NCBI GenBank assembly: GCA_016938155.1
Contig: JAFGVF010000426.1
Span: 1 to 15,127, forward strand
DNA: 15,127 nucleotides
Source of the DNA: Candidatus Cloacimonadota bacterium
Lineage (GTDB): Bacteria > Cloacimonadota > Cloacimonadia > Cloacimonadales > JAFGVF01
Direction of reading: 5' to 3'
Position numbers and translations under genes: made by a program. How positions within the stretch are numbered: position 1 is the stretch's first letter; each line of letters opens with the position of its first letter. This document shows positions 6,206 to 14,025 of the stretch, piece after piece. The notes under the pieces are model-generated. The model worked only from the letters and a program-made list of their open reading frames with translations, had not been told where the DNA came from and did no database searches.

Positions 6206-7021
6206 ATGAGATATGCATTTCTACTTCTACTCGTTTTTCTAAGCTCCTGTACGGTTGATAGAACAGTTCGTTCTACCCCTATCTCGAGTATCTCCTTGCG
6301 TGAAGAAGTATCACTGACTTATTCTCCCTCAAAGATTTGCTATGAGAATCTTTATAAAACAAACTATATCCTTGATAGAACATTCAATAAGATATATATA
6401 TATGAAAACGGTGTTTACAAGAATGTTATCGGAGGAATCGGAACAGGAAGAACTAATTTTCAGCGATTGGCTGATATTTCTCTGGCTGTAGATGGGGGAA
6501 TATTCGCTTTGGACAGTGCAGAAAAGAAGATTAAGAAATTTGACCGTAATGGTCAATGGATAACGGATTGGTCTCTTGATTCTTTTAAAAGACCGGAACG
6601 CTTTGTTGTCGATAATGAGAATAATATGTATATTTTCGATTTTTTCGGCAGAACCATCTCCTTCTATAATCTTCTTTCTTCAGGTATTGACTTCGATTTC
6701 GGGAGATTTGCCTTTTCCAACATTGAGAATATTAATCTGATTGGAGACAGGCTTGTTATCTGGGATAAACAAGCAAATCAAACGCTGGTTTACTCCACTA
6801 TCGGGAAGGAAATATTAACACTGACAGGCAGATACACTGCCGATAGATTTGGTAATTACATTTCTCTGAATGATAACTACATTCAGGTAAGAGGAAATGA
6901 AAACAAGTATTGCTTTTCAGCTGACAGATATACCGGTATTGGATGGAGTAACGGGATGATCTATCTTCTTAAATCCAATAGTTATGTGCCCGTGGGTATT
7001 GATTATGCCGTTGATAGATAA
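6206..7021 (+). CDS. Beta-propeller (NHL/6-bladed-like) lipoprotein
   Basis: This 271-residue protein starts at ATG 6206, 3 bp after the recJ stop; only a weak AGGA about 12 bp upstream serves as ribosome-binding site, so translational coupling is likely. The signal peptide MRYAFLLLLVFLSSC is a lipoprotein type with Cys15 and Thr at +2. The mature part has propeller-blade patterns: DISLAVDGGIFALDSAEKKIKKFDRNGQWITDW (about 90-122) and PERFVVDNENNMYIFDFFGRTISFYN (about 130-155), each with the strand-turn-D-strand rhythm of NHL or 6-bladed propellers. Later blades are more diverged. I cannot name a specific family or ligand. Its last 17 bases overlap lnt, the enzyme that completes lipoprotein maturation, so the pair is translationally linked. 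A surface or periplasmic scaffold role is a guess. Confidence 0.75.
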   Translation: MRYAFLLLLVFLSSCTVDRTVRSTPISSISLREEVSLTYSPSKICYENLYKTNYILDRTFNKIYIYENGVYKNVIGGIGTGRTNFQRLADISLAVDGGIFALDSAEKKIKKFDRNGQWITDWSLDSFKRPERFVVDNENNMYIFDFFGRTISFYNLLSSGIDFDFGRFAFSNIENINLIGDRLVIWDKQANQTLVYSTIGKEILTLTGRYTADRFGNYISLNDNYIQVRGNENKYCFSADRYTGIGWSNGMIYLLKSNSYVPVGIDYAVDR

Positions 7022-8513
7022 AAATAAAGACTTGCTTCTTGTCATGTTAAGTGCCTTTCTTTTGGGATTAGCACGGTTGCCCCACCATTTAGGTTTTCTC
7101 GGATTTGTCGGCTTAATACCATTATTGTTTTATTTCGATATGAAAAACCATTCCGGACAGAGACTTTTTATGGCAGGTTTCGCCTATGCATCGGTTTACT
7201 GTTTCACAGCCCTGCAGTGGCTGTCATTGGTTACTTTAGGCGGATTTGTTGGGATTATATCCTTGTTTACTCTGTACTATTTCGCTTTGTTCAAAGCAAT
7301 TAATCTTGTTTGGCATGTGTATCCAAGATTGAAATACCTGTCCTTTACCGTCTTCTGGTTAACCTTGGAATTTCTCCAGAACTTCAGCGAATTAAGGTTC
7401 CCCTGGTCAGATATCGGATACTCTCTTTCAGATTATCTGGCACTGATTCAGGCAGCAGATATCGGAGGAATTTATCTACTCTCATCACTTCTTGTTATAA
7501 GCAATTGCCTAATTTACCATGGTTACAAAACCCGTAAGAAAATGCCGTTTATTGCATTGATTTCGCTTATCTTTCTTTGGTTTGGTTATGGAGTTTACCG
7601 GATTAACAGCATAAAGCTGGTAAAACATGATGAAAAAATTGCCATTATGCAACCGAGTATTCCTCAAGATCAGAAATGGGACTTTCGATATCTACAAGAT
7701 AATCTGAGTCGCTACACAGAATTGACTTCAGAAGTAGCAGACACAACCACATCTATGGTTATTTGGCCTGAGTCATGTCTGCCAATACCGATATTGAGGA
7801 ACAACTACTATCATAACCTTATAGCCGATTTAGCTTCAAGCAGTAAAATGGCTATTTTTGCCGGATTCCCAGACAGAAAGATCGTTGATGTAAACGGTGT
7901 AGAAACTGAATTATATTATAATGCAGCCTCTTTGATTCATCCTGATGGGACTGTAGATGAACCATATTATAAAAACTATCTTGTCCCCTTTGGAGAAAGG
8001 ATGATTCTTCTCAAACTTATTCCCGCTTTGAGAAAACTAAACTTCGGCCAAGCAAATTGGGAGTATGGAACAGAGATAAACTCCTATGAATATAACGGCT
8101 TCAGATTCTCACCACAGATATGTTTCGAAGTCGCCTTCCCTGAACACACACATAGGGCTTATCGGAATCAACTGGATTATATTATAAACATCACAAATGA
8201 TGCCTGGTTCTATTACTCTGCGGGAACATATCAACATGCCATGATGAACCGATTCAGAGCTGTTGAATCAAGAAAACAGATATATAGAGCAGCAAATACC
8301 GGTATCTCTATCGTCATTGACCCGATAGGCAGGATACTCAAAAAAACAGCCCTTTTTGAAATCACAAGTATAGTCGTTCCTCTGAACACCACAGAGGCAG
8401 TATCCCTATATTATTCATACTTTTATTACCTAACTTATCTGTTCCCGATAGGAGCTTTTGTAATGCTTATCGCATCTCTTATCAGGAAACCAAGAAAGCT
8501 AAGCACTAAGTAG
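7005..8513 (+). CDS. lnt: Apolipoprotein N-acyltransferase
   Basis: The enzyme transfers an acyl chain from phospholipid to the N-terminal cysteine of diacylated lipoproteins at the periplasmic face of the inner membrane. I chose ATG 7005 (502 residues) because GTGGG lies about 8 bp upstream; an in-frame ATG at 6984 has no such site. Several transmembrane segments fill roughly the first 200 residues. The nitrilase-type domain follows, from AIMQPSIPQDQKWD on, and a final helix precedes a basic tail (RKPRKLSTK). All three catalytic residues are visible: Glu256 in IWPESCLP, Lys323 in YYKNYLVPFGE and Cys373 in QICFEVAFPE. They correspond to E267, K335 and C387 in E. coli Lnt. It overlaps the upstream lipoprotein gene by 17 bp and is followed by merR after 5 bp. 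Confidence 0.96.
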   Translation: MPLIDKNKDLLLVMLSAFLLGLARLPHHLGFLGFVGLIPLLFYFDMKNHSGQRLFMAGFAYASVYCFTALQWLSLVTLGGFVGIISLFTLYYFALFKAINLVWHVYPRLKYLSFTVFWLTLEFLQNFSELRFPWSDIGYSLSDYLALIQAADIGGIYLLSSLLVISNCLIYHGYKTRKKMPFIALISLIFLWFGYGVYRINSIKLVKHDEKIAIMQPSIPQDQKWDFRYLQDNLSRYTELTSEVADTTTSMVIWPESCLPIPILRNNYYHNLIADLASSSKMAIFAGFPDRKIVDVNGVETELYYNAASLIHPDGTVDEPYYKNYLVPFGERMILLKLIPALRKLNFGQANWEYGTEINSYEYNGFRFSPQICFEVAFPEHTHRAYRNQLDYIINITNDAWFYYSAGTYQHAMMNRFRAVESRKQIYRAANTGISIVIDPIGRILKKTALFEITSIVVPLNTTEAVSLYYSYFYYLTYLFPIGAFVMLIASLIRKPRKLSTK

Positions 8514-8518
8514 GATTT

Positions 8519-8914
8519 ATGAACAAATACTATTATTCCATCGGAGAAGTCGGAAACCTTTTAGGTGTGAAAACACATGTTATCCGTTATTGGGAGACTC
8601 AGTTCCCGCAATTGAAGCCTAAAAAGCGTTCAGGACATAATCGCAGATACACGACTGAGGATATTCAGATTTTAAAGAATATCAAGGATATGCTGTATAA
8701 TCAGAAATTCACCATTGAAGGTGCAAAGAAGAAGCTGACAGCCAACCAGAAAGCCGAGAGAAGCGAACAACCGGAGTTCAATTTTGCTGATGATTTACAA
8801 GCAAAGAAGAAGTATATTAAGGATGCTTTACTGGATATGAAGAATAGTGCAGACACACTTTCAGACTCTATCCGGAAAGTACTTAAAGAAGTGATGAATG
8901 AAAAAAAGCTTTAA
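8519..8914 (+). CDS. Small MerR-family transcriptional regulator
   Basis: The protein has 131 residues. ATG 8519 is 5 bp past the lnt stop, with TAGGA (8511-8515) overlapping that stop. The N-terminal 70 residues are a MerR winged helix: YYSIGEVGNLLGVKTHVIRYWE (helix-turn-helix), then the wing SGHNRRYTTEDIQILKNIKDML and FTIEGAKKKL. The rest (about 80-131) is charged and helix-forming (KKYIKDALLDMKNSADTLSD), probably the dimerising coiled coil. There is no cysteine cluster and no effector domain, so a metal- or drug-sensing role is not supported. Similar short MerR proteins are widespread in Bacteroidota. The targets are unknown, although MerR proteins often act on promoters with long spacers. 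The stop overlaps the start region of the next gene by 17 bp. Confidence 0.9.
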   Translation: MNKYYYSIGEVGNLLGVKTHVIRYWETQFPQLKPKKRSGHNRRYTTEDIQILKNIKDMLYNQKFTIEGAKKKLTANQKAERSEQPEFNFADDLQAKKKYIKDALLDMKNSADTLSDSIRKVLKEVMNEKKL

Positions 8915-9719
8915 CCTCGTACTTGCTTCCTTTCTTTTTGCAGTAGTCTGTTTATCAGCGGTTTTTATCATGCACAACATCTTTTCTCTTGAAGATGAAT
9001 CGTACAAAGTAAGCAATATCATAACAGCTAATCAACCGGATATTGAATTTTCGCCATCGGTTGCCTTTCATAGCGGATTTCTGTTTGCCCTTGGAATCAT
9101 CCTGTTCCTGGCTTACTTAAGAAATAAACTCAGAATTGTTGGAGAACTCAGCATTTTAATCGGTATATATATTTTTTATAGCATGGTAGGTGTTTACGAC
9201 ATCTTTACCCGTTTACGATTCCATCTCTTTGCCATGTCAATGGTCTTGATTTTTTGGATGGAATTCTACGGGTATCTGTTTAAATACAGACGCTTATTGA
9301 CTGATATAGTCCCGTATATTCTGACTATAGCTTCTTTTGGTGTACTGATTGCAGAAAACACTCGAGATCTGATTCTGGCAATTCTCTACTTCCCTTATGT
9401 CATGATTGGGTATTTCCTGATTAATCTAATCCTAATAATGATAAAATTCTATCGACATCCCCGTTTTTATATCTTCTTCTTTTCAGTAATTATAACAGCG
9501 ATTAGTGCCTATTGCTGGGCTCTTTCCACAAACTGGTTTCATTGGAACAGAATCGGTTGGACAATCTTCCTCACCGGCTATGCCATGCTGATTTATCTCA
9601 ATGATTGGCACAAAAAAAGCAGTGATGAACCTGAAGAAAGCGAAGATATTGATTCTTATAAAGCTATTAATGAACCAACGACAGATACAGAGCAAATAGA
9701 AGACGATATCGTTACATAA
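8898..9719 (+). CDS. Eight-helix integral membrane protein of unknown function
   Basis: The protein has 273 residues. ATG 8898 lies inside the end of merR (17-bp overlap), with AAGAAG just upstream. I see about eight hydrophobic segments, near 6-28, 55-74, 82-101, 107-128, 135-152, 157-182, 190-210 and 219-235. They are rich in aromatic residues (FYIFFFS, IFWMEFYGYLF). After the last helix comes a strongly acidic soluble tail (KKSSDEPEESEDIDSY...EDDIVT), about 35 residues. I do not recognise a family, and no transporter or enzyme motif stands out. It is the last gene of the recJ operon. The overlap with merR suggests coupled expression and a possible functional pair. A 7TM sensor-like domain (7TMR-DISM or histidine-kinase input type) is one possibility, but no output domain is present. 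Confidence 0.72.
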   Translation: MKKSFNLVLASFLFAVVCLSAVFIMHNIFSLEDESYKVSNIITANQPDIEFSPSVAFHSGFLFALGIILFLAYLRNKLRIVGELSILIGIYIFYSMVGVYDIFTRLRFHLFAMSMVLIFWMEFYGYLFKYRRLLTDIVPYILTIASFGVLIAENTRDLILAILYFPYVMIGYFLINLILIMIKFYRHPRFYIFFFSVIITAISAYCWALSTNWFHWNRIGWTIFLTGYAMLIYLNDWHKKSSDEPEESEDIDSYKAINEPTTDTEQIEDDIVT

Positions 9720-9885
9720 ATAATCACTCAGCTGCTTTAATAGGCATTCTCCCGAAATTCTGCCAAGATGATGAATTAAAAACAAATCTATCATGAATGG
9801 GCATTTACAAGGCTGACTTATCGAATCTTATATTTCTATATTGACTGCCAAATATCAGCGAATAAATTTACATTGGAGGATTAGT

Positions 9886-10800
9886 GTGAAGAGAAAAAGA
9901 AAGATATTGTCAACCGAGAATATACTGAACATCATAGGAATCGCCTTTGGTGCAATGTTCATGGGTTTTGGTTATTCTCTGTTTTTCATACCGTTTAAGA
10001 TAGCTCCCGGTGGTGTTTCCGGTCTTGCACAGATATTTTATTTTAAACTGGGAATACAACCCGGACAGTTCATGTTAATGCTGAATATACCTTTATTCTT
10101 GATAGGGGTTTGGCAGTTCGGGAAACAATTCGGGTTTAAAACCATTGTAGCAATTGTCCTTACTTCTTTCTTTGCAGACTTCTTTTTAGGTGAAACTCTA
10201 CATAAAATCCCTGGAATTATCCCGTTCTTCTACCAAATAGATGGTGCCTGGTCGTTTACTAATGAGTATATCCTCGCTGTCCTTGCAGGTTCAATGATAT
10301 ACGGATTCGGTATCGGACTTGTCCTTCGGAACCATGGTTCAACCGGAGGCTCGGACATCCCCGCTTTACTGCTTCGGAAGTATTTCGGACTTTCCATGGG
10401 GACAAGCTATCTGATGATTGATTCTATCGTTATCCTTCTGACAGGATACTTCTTCAAGAATGCAAACCTTGTTTTATGGGCTCTTTTTGCTTTGGTTGTA
10501 ACATCCAAGGTAACAGATGTAGTGATAGAAGGATTTTCTGTCACTCGAGGTGTAACTATCCTCTCAAATAAAACAGAGGAAATTAGAGAGGGAATTCTCT
10601 TTGAATTGAATCGAGGTTGCACTATCTACAAGGGAGAAGGTGGTTTCTCCAGAGAACCAAGGGATATAATCTTTACTATCGTTACAAACAGGGAGTTGTC
10701 TCGTCTGAAACAGATGGTTAAAGATGTAGATTCTCAAGCCTTTTTTGTCGTCTCAGATATTCATCAGACTCTCGGGAAAGGCTTCCGTAAATTCGACTGA
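9886..10800 (+). CDS. YitT-family membrane protein (YitT/DUF161 + DUF2179)
   Basis: I chose GTG 9886 (304 residues) because a strong GGAGG (9875-9879) lies 6 bp upstream. The frame is open back to TTG 9841, but that start has no ribosome-binding site and would add residues unlike the family. After a basic N-terminus (MKRKRK) come the YitT membrane helices with the family segments FFIPFKIAPGGVSGLAQI, GSMIYGFGIGLVLRNHGSTGGSD and LLRKYFGLSMGTSYLMID. The C-terminal DUF2179 domain follows: TRGVTILSNKTEEIREGI, GGFSREPRDIIFTIVTNREL and DSQAFFVVSDIHQTLGKGF. Both domains and the length agree with the family. Transport function is unproven family-wide. The gene lies 166 bp after the recJ operon with no terminator seen between, so it may be cotranscribed or use its own promoter. 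Confidence 0.93.
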   Translation: MKRKRKILSTENILNIIGIAFGAMFMGFGYSLFFIPFKIAPGGVSGLAQIFYFKLGIQPGQFMLMLNIPLFLIGVWQFGKQFGFKTIVAIVLTSFFADFFLGETLHKIPGIIPFFYQIDGAWSFTNEYILAVLAGSMIYGFGIGLVLRNHGSTGGSDIPALLLRKYFGLSMGTSYLMIDSIVILLTGYFFKNANLVLWALFALVVTSKVTDVVIEGFSVTRGVTILSNKTEEIREGILFELNRGCTIYKGEGGFSREPRDIIFTIVTNRELSRLKQMVKDVDSQAFFVVSDIHQTLGKGFRKFD

Positions 10801-10823
10801 TTATTATGTTTACACGTGTTAGA

Positions 10824-10852
10824 TTGACGAAAAAACAAGAGTAAAATAAATA
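10824..10852 (+). promoter_or_regulatory. Candidate promoter of the DUF2271 exoprotein gene
   Basis: TTGACG (10824-10829), a 17-bp spacer and TAAATA (10847-10852) would start transcription near 10859, about 20 nt before ATG 10880. An 8-bp perfect palindrome ACACGTGT (10812-10819) sits just upstream of the -35 box and could be a regulator site. TAGAAT (10851-10856) is a better -10 word but is too far from the -35. Confidence 0.35.
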
Positions 10853-10879
10853 GAATTCATAATTCAGGAGAGAACTGCT

Positions 10880-12025
10880 ATGAAGAAAATATTGATTATA
10901 ATAATGCTCGCAATAAGTACCTTGATGTTTGCTCTAAATCAGGATAATTTTATCCCTAATGATGGGATTCTTGCTATTGAGGAGAGAACTCCGGGAGATT
11001 TCACGATAACTGTAAGAACATCCAGCAACGGTGGAGCTTATGCTCCCAGACATTGCTTTGCCATGTGGATAACTACTGATCAGAATGTCTTTGTAAAAAC
11101 AGTGGAAAGAAAAGCTCTTTCCTATATGCAACATTTGGTGAAGTGGATGCAAATGACAGGAGGGAACTCTATCGGAGCTGTTACAGGAGCATCTTTAAAT
11201 ACGCATATCAATCATTCAGTAACTTGGAATGGACAGAATTATAGTGGGGTTGATATGCCTAACGGGACATACAGGGTTTATATCGAGTTTACTGAGAATA
11301 ACTCAGCTAACGGAGGAATTGCTGATGGTCCTTGGACAATGCTTGAGTTCGAAAAAGGCAATTCAGGCTATAGTAATACTTATCCCAATGCTACCTATTT
11401 CAGTAATATGTCTGTTAGTTACACACCCATTCTTCCGGTCACAATTCTATCATTTACTGCGGAATCAACTCAAACAAATATCCGCCTGTCCTGGACGGCA
11501 GATGAAAATGGATTGGTTGGTTACAATATTTACCGTAATAACACTGATAATATAAATACAGCCACAATGATTACATCAAATATGGTTCCGGCTACTAACT
11601 CCGATGTTCCCGTAGCCTATAATTTCGTAGATAATGATGTTATTGAACAAAATACTTACTACTATTGGCTCGAAGCACTTGATACCGATGCTGCTTCATT
11701 TACCTTTGGTCCCATCAATACAGTATACATCCCGTTAGCCAATGATGAGAATGTCCTCAATCCTGTGATAGAAGATGCGTTCAATTATCCCAATCCCTTC
11801 AATCCCGAAACAATAATCAGATTCAGCCTAAATGATAAATCTAAAGCAACGGTAAAGATATACAACACTCGTGGACAATATATTCAAACCTTATGTGACA
11901 AAGAATTCCCTGCCGGTCCAAATGAGCTTGTGTTCTCAGCCGAGAATCTGGCAAGCGGAGTTTATTTCTACAGTATCCAAGCAGAGTCTGTTCTCCTCTG
12001 GAGAACTATGGTTCTTATAAAATAG
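10880..12025 (+). CDS. Secreted DUF2271 protein with Fn3-like domain and C-terminal sorting domain
   Basis: The protein has 381 residues; ATG 10880 follows AGGAG (10866-10870). A signal peptide covers about residues 1-19 (MKKILIIIMLAISTLMFAL). Residues 28-182 match the layout of DUF2271 (predicted periplasmic protein): FTITVRTSSNGGAYAPRHCFAMWIT, SIGAVTGASLNTH (97-109), SVTWNGQNYSGVDMPNGTYRVYIEF, and GPWTMLEFEKGN. Residues 185-285 are a fibronectin-III-like domain (TNIRLSWTADENGLVGYNIYRN, YYWLEALD). Residues 298-381 are the FlgD-like sorting domain (FNYPNPFNPETIIRF, VKIYNTRGQYIQTL, SGVYFYSIQAE, RTMVLIK). DUF2271 proteins are often linked to redox or flavoprotein contexts. Here the VTGAS segment resembles a flavinylation site but lacks the usual Asp. 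It is a single-gene unit with its own terminator. Confidence 0.83.
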   Translation: MKKILIIIMLAISTLMFALNQDNFIPNDGILAIEERTPGDFTITVRTSSNGGAYAPRHCFAMWITTDQNVFVKTVERKALSYMQHLVKWMQMTGGNSIGAVTGASLNTHINHSVTWNGQNYSGVDMPNGTYRVYIEFTENNSANGGIADGPWTMLEFEKGNSGYSNTYPNATYFSNMSVSYTPILPVTILSFTAESTQTNIRLSWTADENGLVGYNIYRNNTDNINTATMITSNMVPATNSDVPVAYNFVDNDVIEQNTYYYWLEALDTDAASFTFGPINTVYIPLANDENVLNPVIEDAFNYPNPFNPETIIRFSLNDKSKATVKIYNTRGQYIQTLCDKEFPAGPNELVFSAENLASGVYFYSIQAESVLLWRTMVLIK

Positions 12026-12044
12026 ATTTAAATAATACCTTTTC

Positions 12045-12070
12045 AGCCGCTTTTTACAGCGGCTTTTTTT
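12045..12070 (+). terminator. Intrinsic terminator after the DUF2271 exoprotein gene
   Basis: AGCCGCT (12045-12051) pairs with AGCGGCT (12058-12064) over a short TTTTAC loop, followed by T's through 12070. It lies 20 bp past the stop at 12025. On the - strand no U-tract follows, so it should not serve the convergent protease gene. Confidence 0.88.
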
Positions 12071-12101
12071 ATTTGTTCTGTGGAGTGTCCCTGCTTCTTC
12101 C

Positions 12102-13886
12102 CTATTTGATTAGTAGCATGTTACTCGTAACCTGGGAGTTTTTGCTACGAATTGCATAAAAATATATACCGGAGGCACAAGGATGATTATCCATATTCTT
12201 ACCATCCCAGTTAAAGGAAAGCTCTCCTTTTGTACTGAATGATGAGTACTTCTTTACTAGCTCCCCCTTAATATTATAGATAGAAATTGTAATAAAACCT
12301 GATTCGGATAAGTTAAACTTGATATCAGTAGAATAAGTGAAAGGGTTGGGATAGTTGTTTATCAAACTCAAATCACTGATAACCGGAGCATACTCATCGT
12401 CAATCGATACTGTGGGGTCGAGTATGATTTTCGCTGAGATGCTGCTTTCAGGGAAGATCACCAGCAAATCTGCTTCAACCAAGGTTCGTGTCGGGTAATC
12501 TCGTATGGGCATCACTGTAATTGTTGTTGTTTCACCAAATTCCAAAGTCAGAGGAAAGTCAGCATGTGTAGTATCCCAATAAATTCCATCTACTGAACAA
12601 TCAATAAAGGCGTTTTCAATCACTAATCCATCAATTGCAGAATCATTATATACAGTAAATTCAACAGGATTTTGTATATCTTCAGGTGACAGTATTTCTA
12701 CTTCTTCAGGAAAGATACCTCCGTATCGAACAGGTTCAATATCTACAATTGCACCCTCTAAAACAGTCAGATTATAAGGTAACTCATCAGGTAACAGATA
12801 CCAACCGTCATAAGTTCCTCCCCAGCCGAAATTAGTATGGAAAAAGCCATCCGAGTTGTATCCATCCACAACGAAATTATGTCCGGAGTCCCATGCAGGC
12901 GTAACCACAGCATAATGAACCGGTTTCCCTTCCATAATATTCTCTATCATTCTTGAGTTCACATTCTGGTCAGTGTTTGTCAGTAGTTCCATATTCTGAA
13001 AATTGAATCTTTCAAAAGCCTGCATTGCTTGAGAAACCCCAAAAGTTCCTGATCCTCCCGAACCGTAAACCTGTTGAGCTGCAATACCTGCTGCAAAGAC
13101 AAGAGCTCCTTTATCTGTACTACTTAGTGTATTATGATATTTCATTTGGATTGATGCATTATCTAAGTAGCCATTCAACTCTGTAAAATCAGGAAAGGCA
13201 TAGTAAACATGGTCATTGTCTATCCAGTAATTATTACCTCCATAACTGTGATAATAATCGTCAGCATCGGAGAAACGGGTTCCGTTGATGGTATGATGAT
13301 AGTTCATAATCTGAGCAATTGCAACGGCCGGACATCCTGCTAAGCTTCTGGCTTCCGTCACTCGATCCCAGGGGCACAATGCACTGTAAACACCGGATTG
13401 AGTCCAACGGGTTTCAATCCAGCCACCCGTAGTTGTTGAACCTTGTGGGGGCCAATATTCAAGGGGAGGGGCATTGTTACTTGAACCGCTACTGTTCCAT
13501 ATCGTTTCTCTCACTCTTTTTATTTCAGGAGATACTAAATTTATATTGGCTAATCTTAATGCTAAGTCATCTTTTATAAGTTGTTGCAGAATATTATTCT
13601 CCCCATCCTGAGTTTCCAAAGATGAGTTAAGGGAATATGCAATCACAGGAGGAAGTTCACTATCAGCAGAAGTTACAATATATCCTTCAGGAATTAATTT
13701 GAAGACATAGGCAATGATTCTATCTTCATCCAGCAACTTGGTTGATGATAGGACACTGTATTCTTGAGTACTATCTAATCTATTCAACTGTTTCTCTGCA
13801 ATCTCTAAAGCAGAATTGTAACTGACCGGTGAAGCGAAGATAGTTGCCCAACAGATAATAAAAAGAGCTATTATCAGCTTATTCAT
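12102..13886 (-). CDS. Streptopain-like C10 cysteine protease with propeptide and C-terminal sorting domain
   Basis: The start is the ATG at 13884-13886 (594 residues). GGAGG lies 6 bp before it, whereas the ATG two codons earlier abuts that site with no spacing and the open frame to 13952 has no support. Domains in order: signal peptide MNKLIIALFIICWATIFA; an inhibitory Spi-type propeptide (about 23-95, NSALEIAEKQLNRLD...GYIVTSADSELPPVIAY); the peptidase C10 domain with catalytic Cys185 in AGCPAVAIAQIMNYHH and catalytic His336 in SGHNFVVDGYNSDGFF, followed by NFGWGGTYDGWYLL with the active-site Trp356; an Ig-like linker (about 390-495); and a FlgD-like sorting domain (YPNPFTYSTDIKF, SIYNIKGELVKKY, SGIYFYAI, SNMLLIK). 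Catalytic positions are close to those of SpeB (C192, H340). It should be secreted as a self-inhibited zymogen. A degradative role is likely; virulence is not implied. Confidence 0.93.
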   Translation of the reverse strand: MNKLIIALFIICWATIFASPVSYNSALEIAEKQLNRLDSTQEYSVLSSTKLLDEDRIIAYVFKLIPEGYIVTSADSELPPVIAYSLNSSLETQDGENNILQQLIKDDLALRLANINLVSPEIKRVRETIWNSSGSSNNAPPLEYWPPQGSTTTGGWIETRWTQSGVYSALCPWDRVTEARSLAGCPAVAIAQIMNYHHTINGTRFSDADDYYHSYGGNNYWIDNDHVYYAFPDFTELNGYLDNASIQMKYHNTLSSTDKGALVFAAGIAAQQVYGSGGSGTFGVSQAMQAFERFNFQNMELLTNTDQNVNSRMIENIMEGKPVHYAVVTPAWDSGHNFVVDGYNSDGFFHTNFGWGGTYDGWYLLPDELPYNLTVLEGAIVDIEPVRYGGIFPEEVEILSPEDIQNPVEFTVYNDSAIDGLVIENAFIDCSVDGIYWDTTHADFPLTLEFGETTTITVMPIRDYPTRTLVEADLLVIFPESSISAKIILDPTVSIDDEYAPVISDLSLINNYPNPFTYSTDIKFNLSESGFITISIYNIKGELVKKYSSFSTKGELSFNWDGKNMDNHPCASGIYFYAIRSKNSQVTSNMLLIK

Positions 13887-13920
13887 AAACATCCTCCAAA
13901 TAAGTTTACCATCAGGAGAA

Positions 13921-13948
13921 AAACTAAAGATGTTCTTGTTGCTGTCAA
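13921..13948 (-). promoter_or_regulatory. Candidate promoter of the C10 protease gene
   Basis: On the - strand there is a perfect TTGACA (13943-13948), a 16-bp spacer and TAGTTT (13921-13926), between the upstream gene's terminator and the protease start. The -10 word is poor, so the call rests mainly on the -35 and the position. Confidence 0.3.
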
Positions 13949-13979
13949 TCAATTTTGCTGTATAAGGAATGGAGTAATG

Positions 13980-14003
13980 AAAAAAGTCCGCCGGAGCGGA
14001 CTT
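13980..14003 (-). terminator. Intrinsic terminator of the choice-of-anchor-J exoprotein gene
   Basis: AAGTCCGC (13984-13991) pairs with GCGGACTT (13996-14003) around a 4-nt loop. Read on the - strand, a run of U's (complement of A's at 13980-13985) follows the 8-bp stem. It lies 22 bp past the stop at 14026 and separates this transcript from the protease gene. Confidence 0.9.
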
Positions 14004-14025
14004 ATAAATGAATAATAGTCGTCAG

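Noticed and set aside
9841..9885. TTG 9841 as the start of the YitT-family gene, and TTGACT (9841) with TAAATT (9863) as its promoter
   Set aside because: There is no ribosome-binding site before the TTG, and the GTG at 9886 has GGAGG. The promoter pair would place the transcription start on the ribosome-binding site.
13887..13952. N-terminal extension of the C10 protease to 13952
   Set aside because: The extension would put 22 polar residues before the signal peptide and covers the likely promoter and ribosome-binding site; the ATG at 13886 is well supported.
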